From Rickettsia endosymbiont of Ixodes persulcatus (lineage in GTDB: Bacteria; Pseudomonadota; Alphaproteobacteria; Rickettsiales; Rickettsiaceae): a stretch of DNA of 7,015 nucleotides. Made by a program: the position numbers and the translations under genes. Shown here one piece after another: positions 1 through 5,672 of this stretch. The notes below the pieces were generated by a model that was not told where the DNA came from, did not search any database, and was given only the letters and a program-made list of their open reading frames with translations. The stretch is taken from contig JAPYLE010000126.1 in assembly GCA_027293795.1 (NCBI GenBank), positions 1-7,015 on the forward strand. The letters run 5' to 3'. Numbering within the stretch: position 1 is the first letter of the stretch; each line of letters starts with the position of its first letter.

Positions 1-2
1 AT

Positions 3-125
3 GATTTAAAGCAGTTCCTTAAGAAATTAATTATAGATTGGGGAAAATTTTCTTTGAAAGATAAATATCGTAAAACCAGATTATCTTCCTTAAATACACT
101 AAAATTATTAACAATTATGGCTTAA
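3..125 (+). CDS. Possible 3' end of an unidentified gene, cut by the window edge
   Basis: A frame is open from the first bases of the window to a TAA at 123-125 and encodes about 40 residues. They are rich in Lys and Leu, including the stretch DWGKFSLKDKYRKTRL. I do not recognise the family. The stop codon falls inside the 20-base repeat at 121-140. In DNA this AT-rich, a 40-codon open run can occur by chance, so it may be nothing, or the tail of a gene whose original end was replaced by the repeat. The upstream sequence is not visible. Confidence 0.25.
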   Translation, partial: DLKQFLKKLIIDWGKFSLKDKYRKTRLSSLNTLKLLTIMA

Positions 126-140
126 CTTGATGCGTATGGT
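121..140. repeat. 20-bp repeat, copy 1 (imperfect match to 6981-7000)
   Basis: cttaacttgatgcgtatggt here and cttaacttgatgtgtatgat at 6981-7000 match at 18 of 20 positions in the same orientation. This copy lies exactly where homology of the IS200 transposase remnant stops, after the codons for Gly-Asn-Val-Thr. It therefore looks like the edge of a later insertion or of a deletion. I cannot name the repeat family from sequence alone. Confidence 0.5.
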
Positions 141-491
141 AACATTACCCCTGCCGTTCTTACAAAATATCCAATAGCCCATAGGTGTTTACCCCAATAC
201 TGTTTCCTTAATTCTGGAAATTTTTGCTGAATCTTCCTTGAACTTTTCCCTTTTAGATACTGTACTACCTTGCTAATGCTTTGATAAGATTGCACCGATA
301 ATAGATATGTACATGATTTGAAGCTACCTTCCCTCTTAATATGTTACTCCATTATCCTTACATATCTCCTGGGTTAAGTCTTTGACTCTTCTACCAATAT
401 CGCCAACAATATATTATATCGATATTTGGTACCCATACTATATATAAGTACAGTCGTAAACTGTGTGGCTTGTCTTCTTGTAATACTGCAT
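138..491 (-). pseudogene. tnpA: IS200-type transposase TnpA remnant, multiply frameshifted
   Basis: Read on the minus strand from an ATG at 491, the first residues are MQYYKKTSHTVYDC, typical of the start of IS200/IS605 TnpA (Y1 HUH transposase). Stitching frames together recovers further TnpA segments: GDIGRRVKDLTQEICKDNGV, then SNHVH at about 307-321 containing the HUH-type His-Val-His metal-binding motif, then SISKVVQYLKGKSSRKIQQK, FPELRKQYWGKHLWAIGYFV, and RTAG followed after one more frameshift by GNVT. At least four frameshifts are needed: in the N-terminal region (with an in-frame TAG after DCTYI), before the HVH segment, just after HVH, and in a G run before GNVT. The C-terminal helix that carries the catalytic Tyr in this family is missing, and homology ends at about 138. 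The element is clearly dead. Intact IS200 encodes about 150 residues with no accessory gene. Confidence 0.9.
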
Positions 492-509
492 CTCCACATC
501 CTATATGTT

Positions 510-538
510 AAAACCCTGCACTGCAAGTGCGGGGTTTT
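510..538. terminator. Strong hairpin at the IS200 left end; bidirectional terminator-like
   Basis: The arms 510-522 and 526-538 pair over 13 bp with one G-U wobble around a 3-base loop (gca). A T run follows on the plus strand (535-539), and TTTTAAC ends the hairpin on the minus strand. It sits 18 bases upstream of the dead tnpA start. IS200 elements are known to carry such a subterminal hairpin that both serves transposition and blocks transcription entering from outside. Here the transposase is dead, so only the terminator role could remain. Confidence 0.7.
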
Positions 539-540
539 TC

Positions 541-1007
541 TCCCAAATTTGGAACAATAAAAAAAGTAAAATATATAATTTTATTTAATCAAACTTGATA
601 CAAGCGAATTTTTCAGGATTCGCCGGTACTCACGTAAAATGTACGTTGGTGTAGGCTCAACTTTAGATTCATCTTGGCTGTAGCTTTCTGAAATATGCTG
701 TTTTAAAAGTAAATGAAGTACAAAGCTAAGCATAATTTGACAAGAATTAGAAAGCTGCAGGCTAATAGAATGGTTCAGAGGTTTAAAGAAGAGTAAACAA
801 GGCTATTGCAACGACGAACTATAATAAAAATTTATTGATAAGTTCGATTAAAAAAGTTGAATAATCAAGGCATAAAATTGCTCTAAGCCTTGATATAATA
901 GTGATGGAATTCTTTTATTCTCATTGAAGAGCATAACGAGTTTGTTAGCAATTTTGTTAACTCTTACAATAATGCTAAGCTATAAAACAATACCAATTTA
1001 TAAACAA
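541..1007. other. Non-coding gap with a series of small hairpins; no convincing gene
   Basis: This is 467 bases between the IS200 hairpin and the end of the porin-like gene. Perfect stems include 604-609 with 618-623 (GCGAAT/ATTCGC), 632-636 with 642-646 (ACGTA/TACGT), 815-820 with 841-846 (CGAACT/AGTTCG, with an inner AATAAA/TTTATT stem), and 864-871 with 887-894 (ATCAAGGC/GCCTTGAT). A minus-strand frame is open from 802 to a stop at 581 without an early start codon, and includes the residues LREYRRILKNSLVSS. A 27-codon plus-strand frame (713-796) has neither a ribosome binding site nor known similarity. I read the region as degraded and palindromic repeat DNA, probably of the Rickettsia palindromic element kind, but I cannot assign a family. 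Confidence 0.5.
864..894 (-). terminator. Possible terminator of the porin-like gene
   Basis: An 8-bp perfect stem (ATCAAGGC/GCCTTGAT) with a 15-base loop lies about 115 bases after the porin-like stop codon. On the minus strand a T run follows after about 9 bases. The loop is long and the T run is displaced, so this is a weak candidate. No better terminator is visible between it and the stop codon. Confidence 0.3.
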
Positions 1008-2330
1008 TTAAAACTTAAGTTTTGTACCTATAAGACCAACAGTACCTCGTGTTGTCTTACTAGGTGCTTCAGGGTAATATACAGGCTTACCTTTAGCTTG
1101 GAAATGAGAAATTTCAGCATATGGTAATAAACCAGGCATGATCTTATATTCAGTAGCTAAGCTTACAGTATCAACGGTGTTTTTATATCTTGAAGTTTTG
1201 AGATATTCAAGGCTTGTTTTTATAGGTCCTTGTCCATAAGCAACTGCTCCATTGTAATAATAGGTATCACGACCGACTTTATAATATTCCTTAGCGGTTA
1301 AGCTTTTACCTAAACTACCGTAAGAAGCCCCGCAAGAGAAATTACCGTAAGTAAATACTGCTCCAAGATTATATGCTTTTAAATTAGAAAGCTTATAAGT
1401 ATTTAGAACTTCTACTAATTTAGTTCCGTCCATTTTAGCATGAATAAGACGACGAGCAGGCTTGCCGTATTCTCCGGTAACAGATAATTTTAAGCCTGCA
1501 TCTTCGCTAATTTCATGTTCATAAGTTAAGCCGGCAGAAAAAGCATCTCTAATATTCTGATTGATAGTCATAGTTTCATTATTTTCTAATTTAACCGTCT
1601 TTATTCCAGTTTTAGAAACACTAATCCCGTTTCTTCCTGAGCTTTTTTCAAGCATTAAATTATTTATATCTCTATTACCGCCCGTATTAGCAGTATCGGG
1701 AGTATAAGAGATACCGGCTTGAAAGCCTTTCATTTTAGGCGTAAAAACGTTTACTCTTCTAGCTCTTTCAGCTTTATCATTGATTTGATCAAAATAATTC
1801 GAGTATGAGGCAAGATAAAAGCTAGCACTAGTATCAAAATCCGGTTTTAGGCCTTTATACCTCATATACTGACCGTCGAGTAGAGCATATCTAGACCATC
1901 CTCCGGCACCCGCAGTTACTTGAGAGCCGGTAATACGCAATTTAGTACTTGCGTCAGCAGGAGAGCCGAGTTCTGCTTTACCGTAACTAGTTTCAATAAA
2001 GATATGTGATCCATTATAACTTGTAGAGGTTTTTGCTCTTGTAGTAGGCTGAAGCACTATTTTAGCACCTGCTATTACATCATTGATAGTTTTAGTAATA
2101 GTTGCCGCAAACGCTGCTTCCGTGTAAAACCCTAGCTTTTTCCTGTTATCGGTTACATTTTTATCAAATAAAATTAGATGATCCTGTTTAATATAACCAC
2201 TTTCAAATAAATAAAATCCTTTTAATTTTATTTCAGTATCAGAATTAGAAACAATGGGCGTTGGATTTTTTTCGGCAAGACCAGCCGATGCAAAGCAAAT
2301 AATACTTGCAGCTAATAATAAATTTTTCAC
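1008..2330 (-). CDS. Outer-membrane porin-like beta-barrel protein
   Basis: The 440-residue product is probably exported and inserted in the outer membrane as a diffusion channel. Visible features are an N-terminal signal peptide (MKNLLLAASIICFASAGLA, likely cut after Ala19), a Tyr-, Gly- and Ser-rich body with alternating polar and apolar residues as in beta strands, and a final strand ending ...GTKLKF. A C-terminal Phe is the usual signal for the barrel-assembly machinery. Segments such as SYGKAELGSPADAS and the length fit Gram-negative general porins of the Porin_4 type, though I assign the family by pattern, not by alignment. The start is GTG at 2328-2330, chosen because a strong GGAGG site (2340-2344) lies 9 bases upstream and because it gives a complete signal peptide. 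The gene is divergent from dcd, with a 282-base promoter region between them. Only one copy is visible, and its pore specificity is unknown. Confidence 0.75.
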   Translation of the reverse strand: MKNLLLAASIICFASAGLAEKNPTPIVSNSDTEIKLKGFYLFESGYIKQDHLILFDKNVTDNRKKLGFYTEAAFAATITKTINDVIAGAKIVLQPTTRAKTSTSYNGSHIFIETSYGKAELGSPADASTKLRITGSQVTAGAGGWSRYALLDGQYMRYKGLKPDFDTSASFYLASYSNYFDQINDKAERARRVNVFTPKMKGFQAGISYTPDTANTGGNRDINNLMLEKSSGRNGISVSKTGIKTVKLENNETMTINQNIRDAFSAGLTYEHEISEDAGLKLSVTGEYGKPARRLIHAKMDGTKLVEVLNTYKLSNLKAYNLGAVFTYGNFSCGASYGSLGKSLTAKEYYKVGRDTYYYNGAVAYGQGPIKTSLEYLKTSRYKNTVDTVSLATEYKIMPGLLPYAEISHFQAKGKPVYYPEAPSKTTRGTVGLIGTKLKF

Positions 2331-2414
2331 TTTATAAAGCCTCCATAAACCTAAATAATAAAATTTACTAATACAAAATAAATTTTTAGTTAATAAAAAA
2401 TCTAACTACACTAG

Positions 2415-2444
2415 AATATAATAATACTTTTCATAAATTGACAA
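2415..2444 (-). promoter_or_regulatory. Candidate sigma70-type promoter of the porin-like gene
   Basis: On the minus strand, TTGTCA (2439-2444) and TATATT (2415-2420) are separated by 18 bases. It lies about 85 bases upstream of the GTG start, so the message would have a leader of roughly 75-80 bases. Five of six bases match the consensus in each box. High AT content makes chance matches common, so confidence is moderate. Confidence 0.5.
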
Positions 2445-2551
2445 TAAAAAACTATTTTAATTTGTAATAATTTAATTTTAAATAGATAATATTTGTATTA
2501 TTATCACTATCATTATTCAAGTGGCCTTAGACTTATAGTTTTAAAAAAATT

Positions 2552-2580
2552 TTGTATTGTAAATAATTATGAGTTATAAT
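2552..2580 (+). promoter_or_regulatory. Candidate promoter of dcd
   Basis: TTGTAT (2552-2557), a 17-base spacer and a consensus TATAAT (2575-2580). The predicted transcript would begin at about 2587, giving a leader of about 26 bases before the ATG at 2613. The -35 box is weak (four of six), while the -10 box is perfect. Confidence 0.55.
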
Positions 2581-2612
2581 CATTAGTTTATTAATTAAAC
2601 TAAGTTTTGATT

Positions 2613-3179
2613 ATGGCTATAATGTCAGATAAGTGGATAAAAGAGGCTGTTATAAATCAAAGTATGATTAAGCCCTTTGCGGAAAAGCAGATAAGAGTTC
2701 ATAATAAAGAAAAGATTATTTCTTACGGCTTATCTTCTTACGGCTATGATGCTAGAGTATCTAATGAATTTAAAATATTTACCAATATTAATTCTACTAC
2801 GGTTGATCCAAAAAATTTCAGTGAATATAATTTAGTTGATAGAGAAGTAGATGTGTGTATTATTCCACCTAATAGTTTTGCCCTTGGCAGAACTATAGAA
2901 TATTTTAAAATACCGCGTGATGTATTAGTTATTTGTGTTGGCAAGTCCACTTATGCAAGGTGCGGTATAATAGTAAATGTGACTCCGTTAGAGCCGGAGT
3001 GGGAAGGACATGTAACTTTAGAGTTTTCTAATACTACTCCATTACCTGCTAAAATATATGCAAATGAGGGAGCTTGCCAGTTTTTATTTTTAAAAAGTGA
3101 TCAAATTTGTGATACTTCATATGCCGATCGACAAGGGAAATATATGAAACAAGTAGGGGTAACTTTACCGTTAACATAA
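2613..3179 (+). CDS. dcd: dCTP deaminase
   Basis: Cytosolic enzyme that deaminates dCTP to dUTP (EC 3.5.4.13), which dUTPase then turns into dUMP for thymidylate synthesis. The 188-residue product matches the usual length of about 190. The family signature is visible: GKSTYAR at 110-116, with the Ser112 and Arg116 equivalents of the E. coli active-site Ser111 and Arg115, followed by VTPLEPEWEGHVTLEFSN (123-140), whose Glu137 corresponds to the catalytic Glu138. The C-terminal YADRQGKYMKQ (170-180) is the nucleotide-closing tail. I chose ATG 2613 (MAIMSDKWI). A TTG at 2607 and an ATG at 2622 are in the same frame. The ribosome binding site is weak (TAAG at 2601-2604). secB follows after 93 bases on the same strand, with no strong terminator between them, so partial cotranscription is possible. 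Confidence 0.93.
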   Translation: MAIMSDKWIKEAVINQSMIKPFAEKQIRVHNKEKIISYGLSSYGYDARVSNEFKIFTNINSTTVDPKNFSEYNLVDREVDVCIIPPNSFALGRTIEYFKIPRDVLVICVGKSTYARCGIIVNVTPLEPEWEGHVTLEFSNTTPLPAKIYANEGACQFLFLKSDQICDTSYADRQGKYMKQVGVTLPLT

Positions 3180-3201
3180 CTTTTTTATGTAAAAAATTTA
3201 T

Positions 3202-3229
3202 TTGCTCTTACTTTAAAAAACAATACTAT
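3202..3229 (+). promoter_or_regulatory. Weak candidate promoter of secB
   Basis: TTGCTC (3202-3207), a 16-base spacer and TACTAT (3224-3229). It is placed suitably 44 bases before the secB start, but both boxes deviate from consensus. secB may instead be read through from dcd. Confidence 0.3.
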
Positions 3230-3272
3230 TAAGTAAGTAATTATAAATATTAAATTTTTAATAAGGATTTTT

Positions 3273-3731
3273 ATGAGTACAATAAATACCAATACGAATG
3301 AGGCAATGCCTCATATTTCCGTTAATGCACAATATATAAAAGATTTATCTCTTGAGAACCCTTCTGTCCCGTCTTCTCTTGCGGCTTTGGATCAACGCCC
3401 TCAAATTGATTTATCTCTAGATATAAATACTACTAATTTATCGGAAGAAAATTTCTATGAAGTAGAGTTAAATATCGAAGCAATTGCAAGAAATAAAAAA
3501 TATAAATTATTTCAGATAGAATTAAAATATGCCGGAGTATTTAATTTAATTAATATTGATTCTGAACAACATCCGGTTTTATTATCCGTTCATTGTCCGG
3601 CAATGATATTTCCATTTGCTAGAAAAATTATAGCTAGTTGTACTCAGGATGCAGGATTCCAGCCTTTAATGATTGATCCTATAGACTTTGGTGCCTTATA
3701 TCATAAGAAAATGTCAGAGCATCAAAACTAA
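3273..3731 (+). CDS. secB: Protein-export chaperone SecB
   Basis: SecB is a cytosolic homotetramer that keeps precursors of periplasmic and outer-membrane proteins unfolded and hands them to SecA at the SecYEG channel. The 152-residue length is normal for the family. Recognisable segments are YIKDLSLENP (21-30) near the N-terminus, the beta-sheet core with FYEVELNIEAIA (61-72), HCPAMIFPFAR (107-117) and the C-terminal GFQPLMIDPIDFGALY (128-143). The start is ATG at 3273, supported by an AAGGA site (3263-3267) 5 bases upstream. A weak imperfect stem around 3761-3785 follows the gene, without a T run. Outer-membrane proteins such as the neighbouring porin-like product would be natural clients, but that is inference. 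Confidence 0.93.
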   Translation: MSTINTNTNEAMPHISVNAQYIKDLSLENPSVPSSLAALDQRPQIDLSLDINTTNLSEENFYEVELNIEAIARNKKYKLFQIELKYAGVFNLINIDSEQHPVLLSVHCPAMIFPFARKIIASCTQDAGFQPLMIDPIDFGALYHKKMSEHQN

Positions 3732-3834
3732 GAAAATCATTTAATTATTTAATAAACTTCATTTTAAACCCCATGGTTTTTAAATCACAGATAGAGCTTA
3801 ATAGTAAAAATTTTATCAATATGATTAAATATTC

Positions 3835-3863
3835 TTTACTTATGTGATTAATGAATGTATAAA
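3835..3863 (+). promoter_or_regulatory. Candidate promoter of the ctrA-queF pair
   Basis: TTTACT (3835-3840), a 17-base spacer and TATAAA (3858-3863). Transcription would start at about 3870, so the palindrome at 3880-3919 would lie just downstream of the start point and inside a leader of about 85 bases. Other AT-rich -10-like sequences lie closer to the gene (for example at 3925-3930), so this is one candidate among several. Confidence 0.45.
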
Positions 3864-3879
3864 ACACTAGATAAAAAAT

Positions 3880-3919
3880 TATAATTTAATTAACAATAAT
3901 TAACTGTAATTAAATTATA
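3880..3919. promoter_or_regulatory. Perfect 13-bp inverted repeat with phased TTAA boxes upstream of ctrA
   Basis: The arms TATAATTTAATTA (3880-3892) and TAATTAAATTATA (3907-3919) are exact complements around a 14-base centre. Across it, TTAA occurs at 3890, 3900 and 3910, that is at exact 10-bp steps on one face of the helix, plus another at 3886. CtrA in other Alphaproteobacteria binds paired TTAA half-sites, classically spaced by 7 bases. Here the spacing is 6. It could be an autoregulatory operator or an RNA hairpin in the leader. It is not a standard terminator, because no T run follows. Confidence 0.45.
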
Positions 3920-3955
3920 GCACAATATAAAAATTGAATTTTATGGAGAAAAACA

Positions 3956-4669
3956 ATGAGAGTTTTGTTAATGGAAGACGAGCCGGAAATGGCTAACTTA
4001 ATTGAGCTAACTTTAGCTTCAGAGGGTATAGTTTGCGATAAAGCTTCAGTTGGTGTAGAAGGTTTAAGGCTTGGTAAAGTTGGTGGTTATGATCTAGTGA
4101 TTTTAGATCTTATGTTACCTGATATTAATGGTTTTGAGATATTACTAAGATTGCGTGCTGCAAAAATAAAAACCCCAATCTTAATTCTATCTAGCTTAAC
4201 GGATATGGATCAAAAAATTGCCGGTTTCTCTTCCGGAGCCGATGATTATCTAACCAAGCCGTTTGTAAGAGAGGAATTAATTGCTAGAATTAAAGCTATA
4301 GTTAGACGTTCTAAAGGGCATGCAGCATCAGTATTTAGATTTGATAAGGTTAGTGTAAACCTAGATACTAGAAGTGTAGAAGTTAACGGCAAAAAAGTAC
4401 ATTTGACGAACAAAGAATATGCTATTTTAGAGCTATTAATACTTAGAAGAGGAACTATTTTAACTAAAGAAATGTTCTTAAATCACTTATATAGTAGTGT
4501 TGACGAACCGGAAATGAAAATTATTGACGTATTTATTTGTAAGCTTCGTAAAAAGTTAAGTGATGCTGCCGGAGGTAGAGATTATATCGATACAGTATGG
4601 GGACGCGGTTATATGCTAAAAGAATATGATGAATTACAACAAAAAGAAATTTTAGCACAAGGAGCATAA
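3956..4669 (+). CDS. ctrA: Cell-cycle response regulator CtrA
   Basis: OmpR-type DNA-binding response regulator of 237 residues that matches CtrA, the alphaproteobacterial cell-cycle master regulator (some Rickettsia annotations call it CzcR). The receiver domain (about 1-118) has the acidic pair Asp8/Glu9, phospho-acceptor Asp51 in LVILDLMLPDINGF, Ser80 and Lys101 in TKPF. The CtrA-specific linker RRSKGHA is at 117-123. The winged-helix domain (about 125-225) has TNKEYAILELLILRRGT, LTKEMFLNHLY, DEPEMKIIDVFICKLRKK and the final hairpin VWGRGYML. The start is supported by GGAG (3945-3948) 7 bases upstream. The partner phosphorelay (CckA/ChpT in Caulobacter) is not in the window. The C-terminus is AQGA, whereas Caulobacter CtrA ends in Ala-Ala, which ClpXP recognises. 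The gene is followed at once by queF, probably on one message. Confidence 0.93.
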   Translation: MRVLLMEDEPEMANLIELTLASEGIVCDKASVGVEGLRLGKVGGYDLVILDLMLPDINGFEILLRLRAAKIKTPILILSSLTDMDQKIAGFSSGADDYLTKPFVREELIARIKAIVRRSKGHAASVFRFDKVSVNLDTRSVEVNGKKVHLTNKEYAILELLILRRGTILTKEMFLNHLYSSVDEPEMKIIDVFICKLRKKLSDAAGGRDYIDTVWGRGYMLKEYDELQQKEILAQGA

Positions 4670-4672
4670 TTA

Positions 4673-5494
4673 ATGCCTTTATCTGCTTCTTTACTTGGTG
4701 AAAAAAGTACTTATAAAGATAGTTGCGATGCAACTTTATTATTTAAAATTCCACGTATAAATAATCGAAACGAACTTGGAATAAATAGTAATAATCTTCC
4801 GTTTTACGGTGTAGATGTTTGGAATACATATGAGTTATCTTGTCTTAATAAGAACGGTAAGCCATGGGTTGGAGTAGGCACTTTTTATATACCGACGGAT
4901 TCTAAAAATATAGTAGAATCAAAATCATTTAAGTTATATCTAAATTCTTTTAATAACTTTGTTGTTAAATCAATAGAAGAATTAGAAAGAATTATCTTGC
5001 AGGACCTAAGTAATGTTACACACGCTAAAGTAACAGGACGGATATCTCCTATAAATACAAAAATAGAATTTGGTATTCCAAGCGGTAAAAATATCGATGA
5101 TTTAGATATAGAATGCAATAATTACGGTCCACCCAATAATAGTTTAATTGAGTATGAAGATGTTTTGGTAGAAGAAGAGATTAATTCTAATTTACTAAAA
5201 TCAAATTGCTTAGTAACCGGTCAGCCGGATTGGGGTACAATCGTTATAAAATATAAAGGAAAAAAGTTAAAACATGATTCTTTCCTAAAATGTCTAATAT
5301 CTTTTAGAAATTGTAATGAATTTGCAGAGCAGTGCGCCGAGCGTATTTTTACAGACATTAAAAACGCTATAAATCCTGATTTTCTTTCTATTTATATAGT
5401 ATATACTAGGCGTGGAGGGATTGATATTTGTCCATATCGTTCTCTAGATCAAAATTATAATTTACCTAGTGATAAACGACTTATTAGACAGTAA
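4673..5494 (+). CDS. queF: NADPH-dependent 7-cyano-7-deazaguanine (preQ0) reductase QueF
   Basis: QueF reduces the nitrile of preQ0 to the amine preQ1 (EC 1.7.1.13), which Tgt then inserts into the wobble position of certain tRNAs on the way to queuosine. The 273-residue product is the long, two-module (E. coli YqcD) form. The NADPH-binding QueF motif ESKSFKLYLNS is at 82-92. KSNCLVTGQPDWG (176-188) holds nucleophile Cys179 and Asp186, matching E. coli Cys190 and Asp197, and YTRRGGIDICPYRS (244-257) is the conserved tail. Oddly, FRNCNEFAEQCAERIF (211-226) has Ala218 where E. coli has His229, next to conserved Glu219 (Glu230). ATG 4673 is served by AAGGAG (4659-4664) inside ctrA, 3 bases after its stop, so translation is probably coupled. 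I see no de novo preQ0 genes here. The organism may import preQ0, which is inference. Confidence 0.92.
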   Translation: MPLSASLLGEKSTYKDSCDATLLFKIPRINNRNELGINSNNLPFYGVDVWNTYELSCLNKNGKPWVGVGTFYIPTDSKNIVESKSFKLYLNSFNNFVVKSIEELERIILQDLSNVTHAKVTGRISPINTKIEFGIPSGKNIDDLDIECNNYGPPNNSLIEYEDVLVEEEINSNLLKSNCLVTGQPDWGTIVIKYKGKKLKHDSFLKCLISFRNCNEFAEQCAERIFTDIKNAINPDFLSIYIVYTRRGGIDICPYRSLDQNYNLPSDKRLIRQ

Positions 5495-5520
5495 TTCACT
5501 TTTTTAATCCATAAAAAATT

Positions 5521-5640
5521 CTGCTTGTGAGGAATTGCTTACGTGGATCACAAGTCATCGTTGCGAGCCTTGTGGCATGGATCGAAAAACGCATTCGGTG
5601 TCATGCCCTGGCTTGACCACGGTATCCAGAAATGCAACTT
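5521..5640. repeat. Rickettsia-type palindromic intergenic repeat sequence between queF and trcR
   Basis: This spacer is visibly richer in G+C than its surroundings and carries short motifs that recur in the 6350-6550 region. These are CTTGTGA (5524-5530) with complementary TCACAAG (5548-5554), 'tcatcgttgcgagc' (5555-5568) resembling 'tcattgcgagc' at 6395-6405, and 'gcatggatcga' (5576-5585 area), which recurs inverted near 6520-6530. The segment 'gccctggcttgaccacgg' (5605-5622) is an imperfect palindrome of the form CCNTGG/CCACGG. Such mosaics are typical of mobile palindromic elements in Rickettsia intergenic DNA. I cannot assign the numbered family. Together with 5500-5518, an A-T-only stem after queF, it may help end both convergent transcripts. 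Confidence 0.55.
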
Positions 5641-5642
5641 AC

Positions 5643-5663
5643 AATACTAATAATTTTAGTATT
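5643..5663 (-). terminator. AT-only hairpin just after trcR
   Basis: The arms AATACTAA (5643-5650) and TTAGTATT (5656-5663) pair perfectly around a 5-base loop, 9 bases beyond the trcR stop codon. No T run follows on the minus strand, so termination would be inefficient. It may equally act as a 3'-end stabiliser. Confidence 0.35.
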
Positions 5664-5672
5664 AGTATAATT

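Noticed and set aside
713..796. 27-codon plus-strand frame with a Lys/Arg-rich product
   Set aside because: It has a clean ATG and stop, but it is short, lacks a ribosome binding site and has no match I recognise. Not enough to call a gene.
924..1127. 67-codon plus-strand frame
   Set aside because: It overlaps the end of the porin-like gene on the other strand, has no clear ribosome binding site and no recognisable domain.
2607..2612. TTG at 2607 as the dcd start
   Set aside because: ATG 2613 gives the usual dCTP deaminase N-terminus and length. TTG would add only two residues, with no better ribosome binding site.
5500..5518. T6A/TA6 stem after queF as a terminator
   Set aside because: It has only A-T pairs and no G+C stem, so it is unlikely to terminate on its own. 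It is mentioned only as context.
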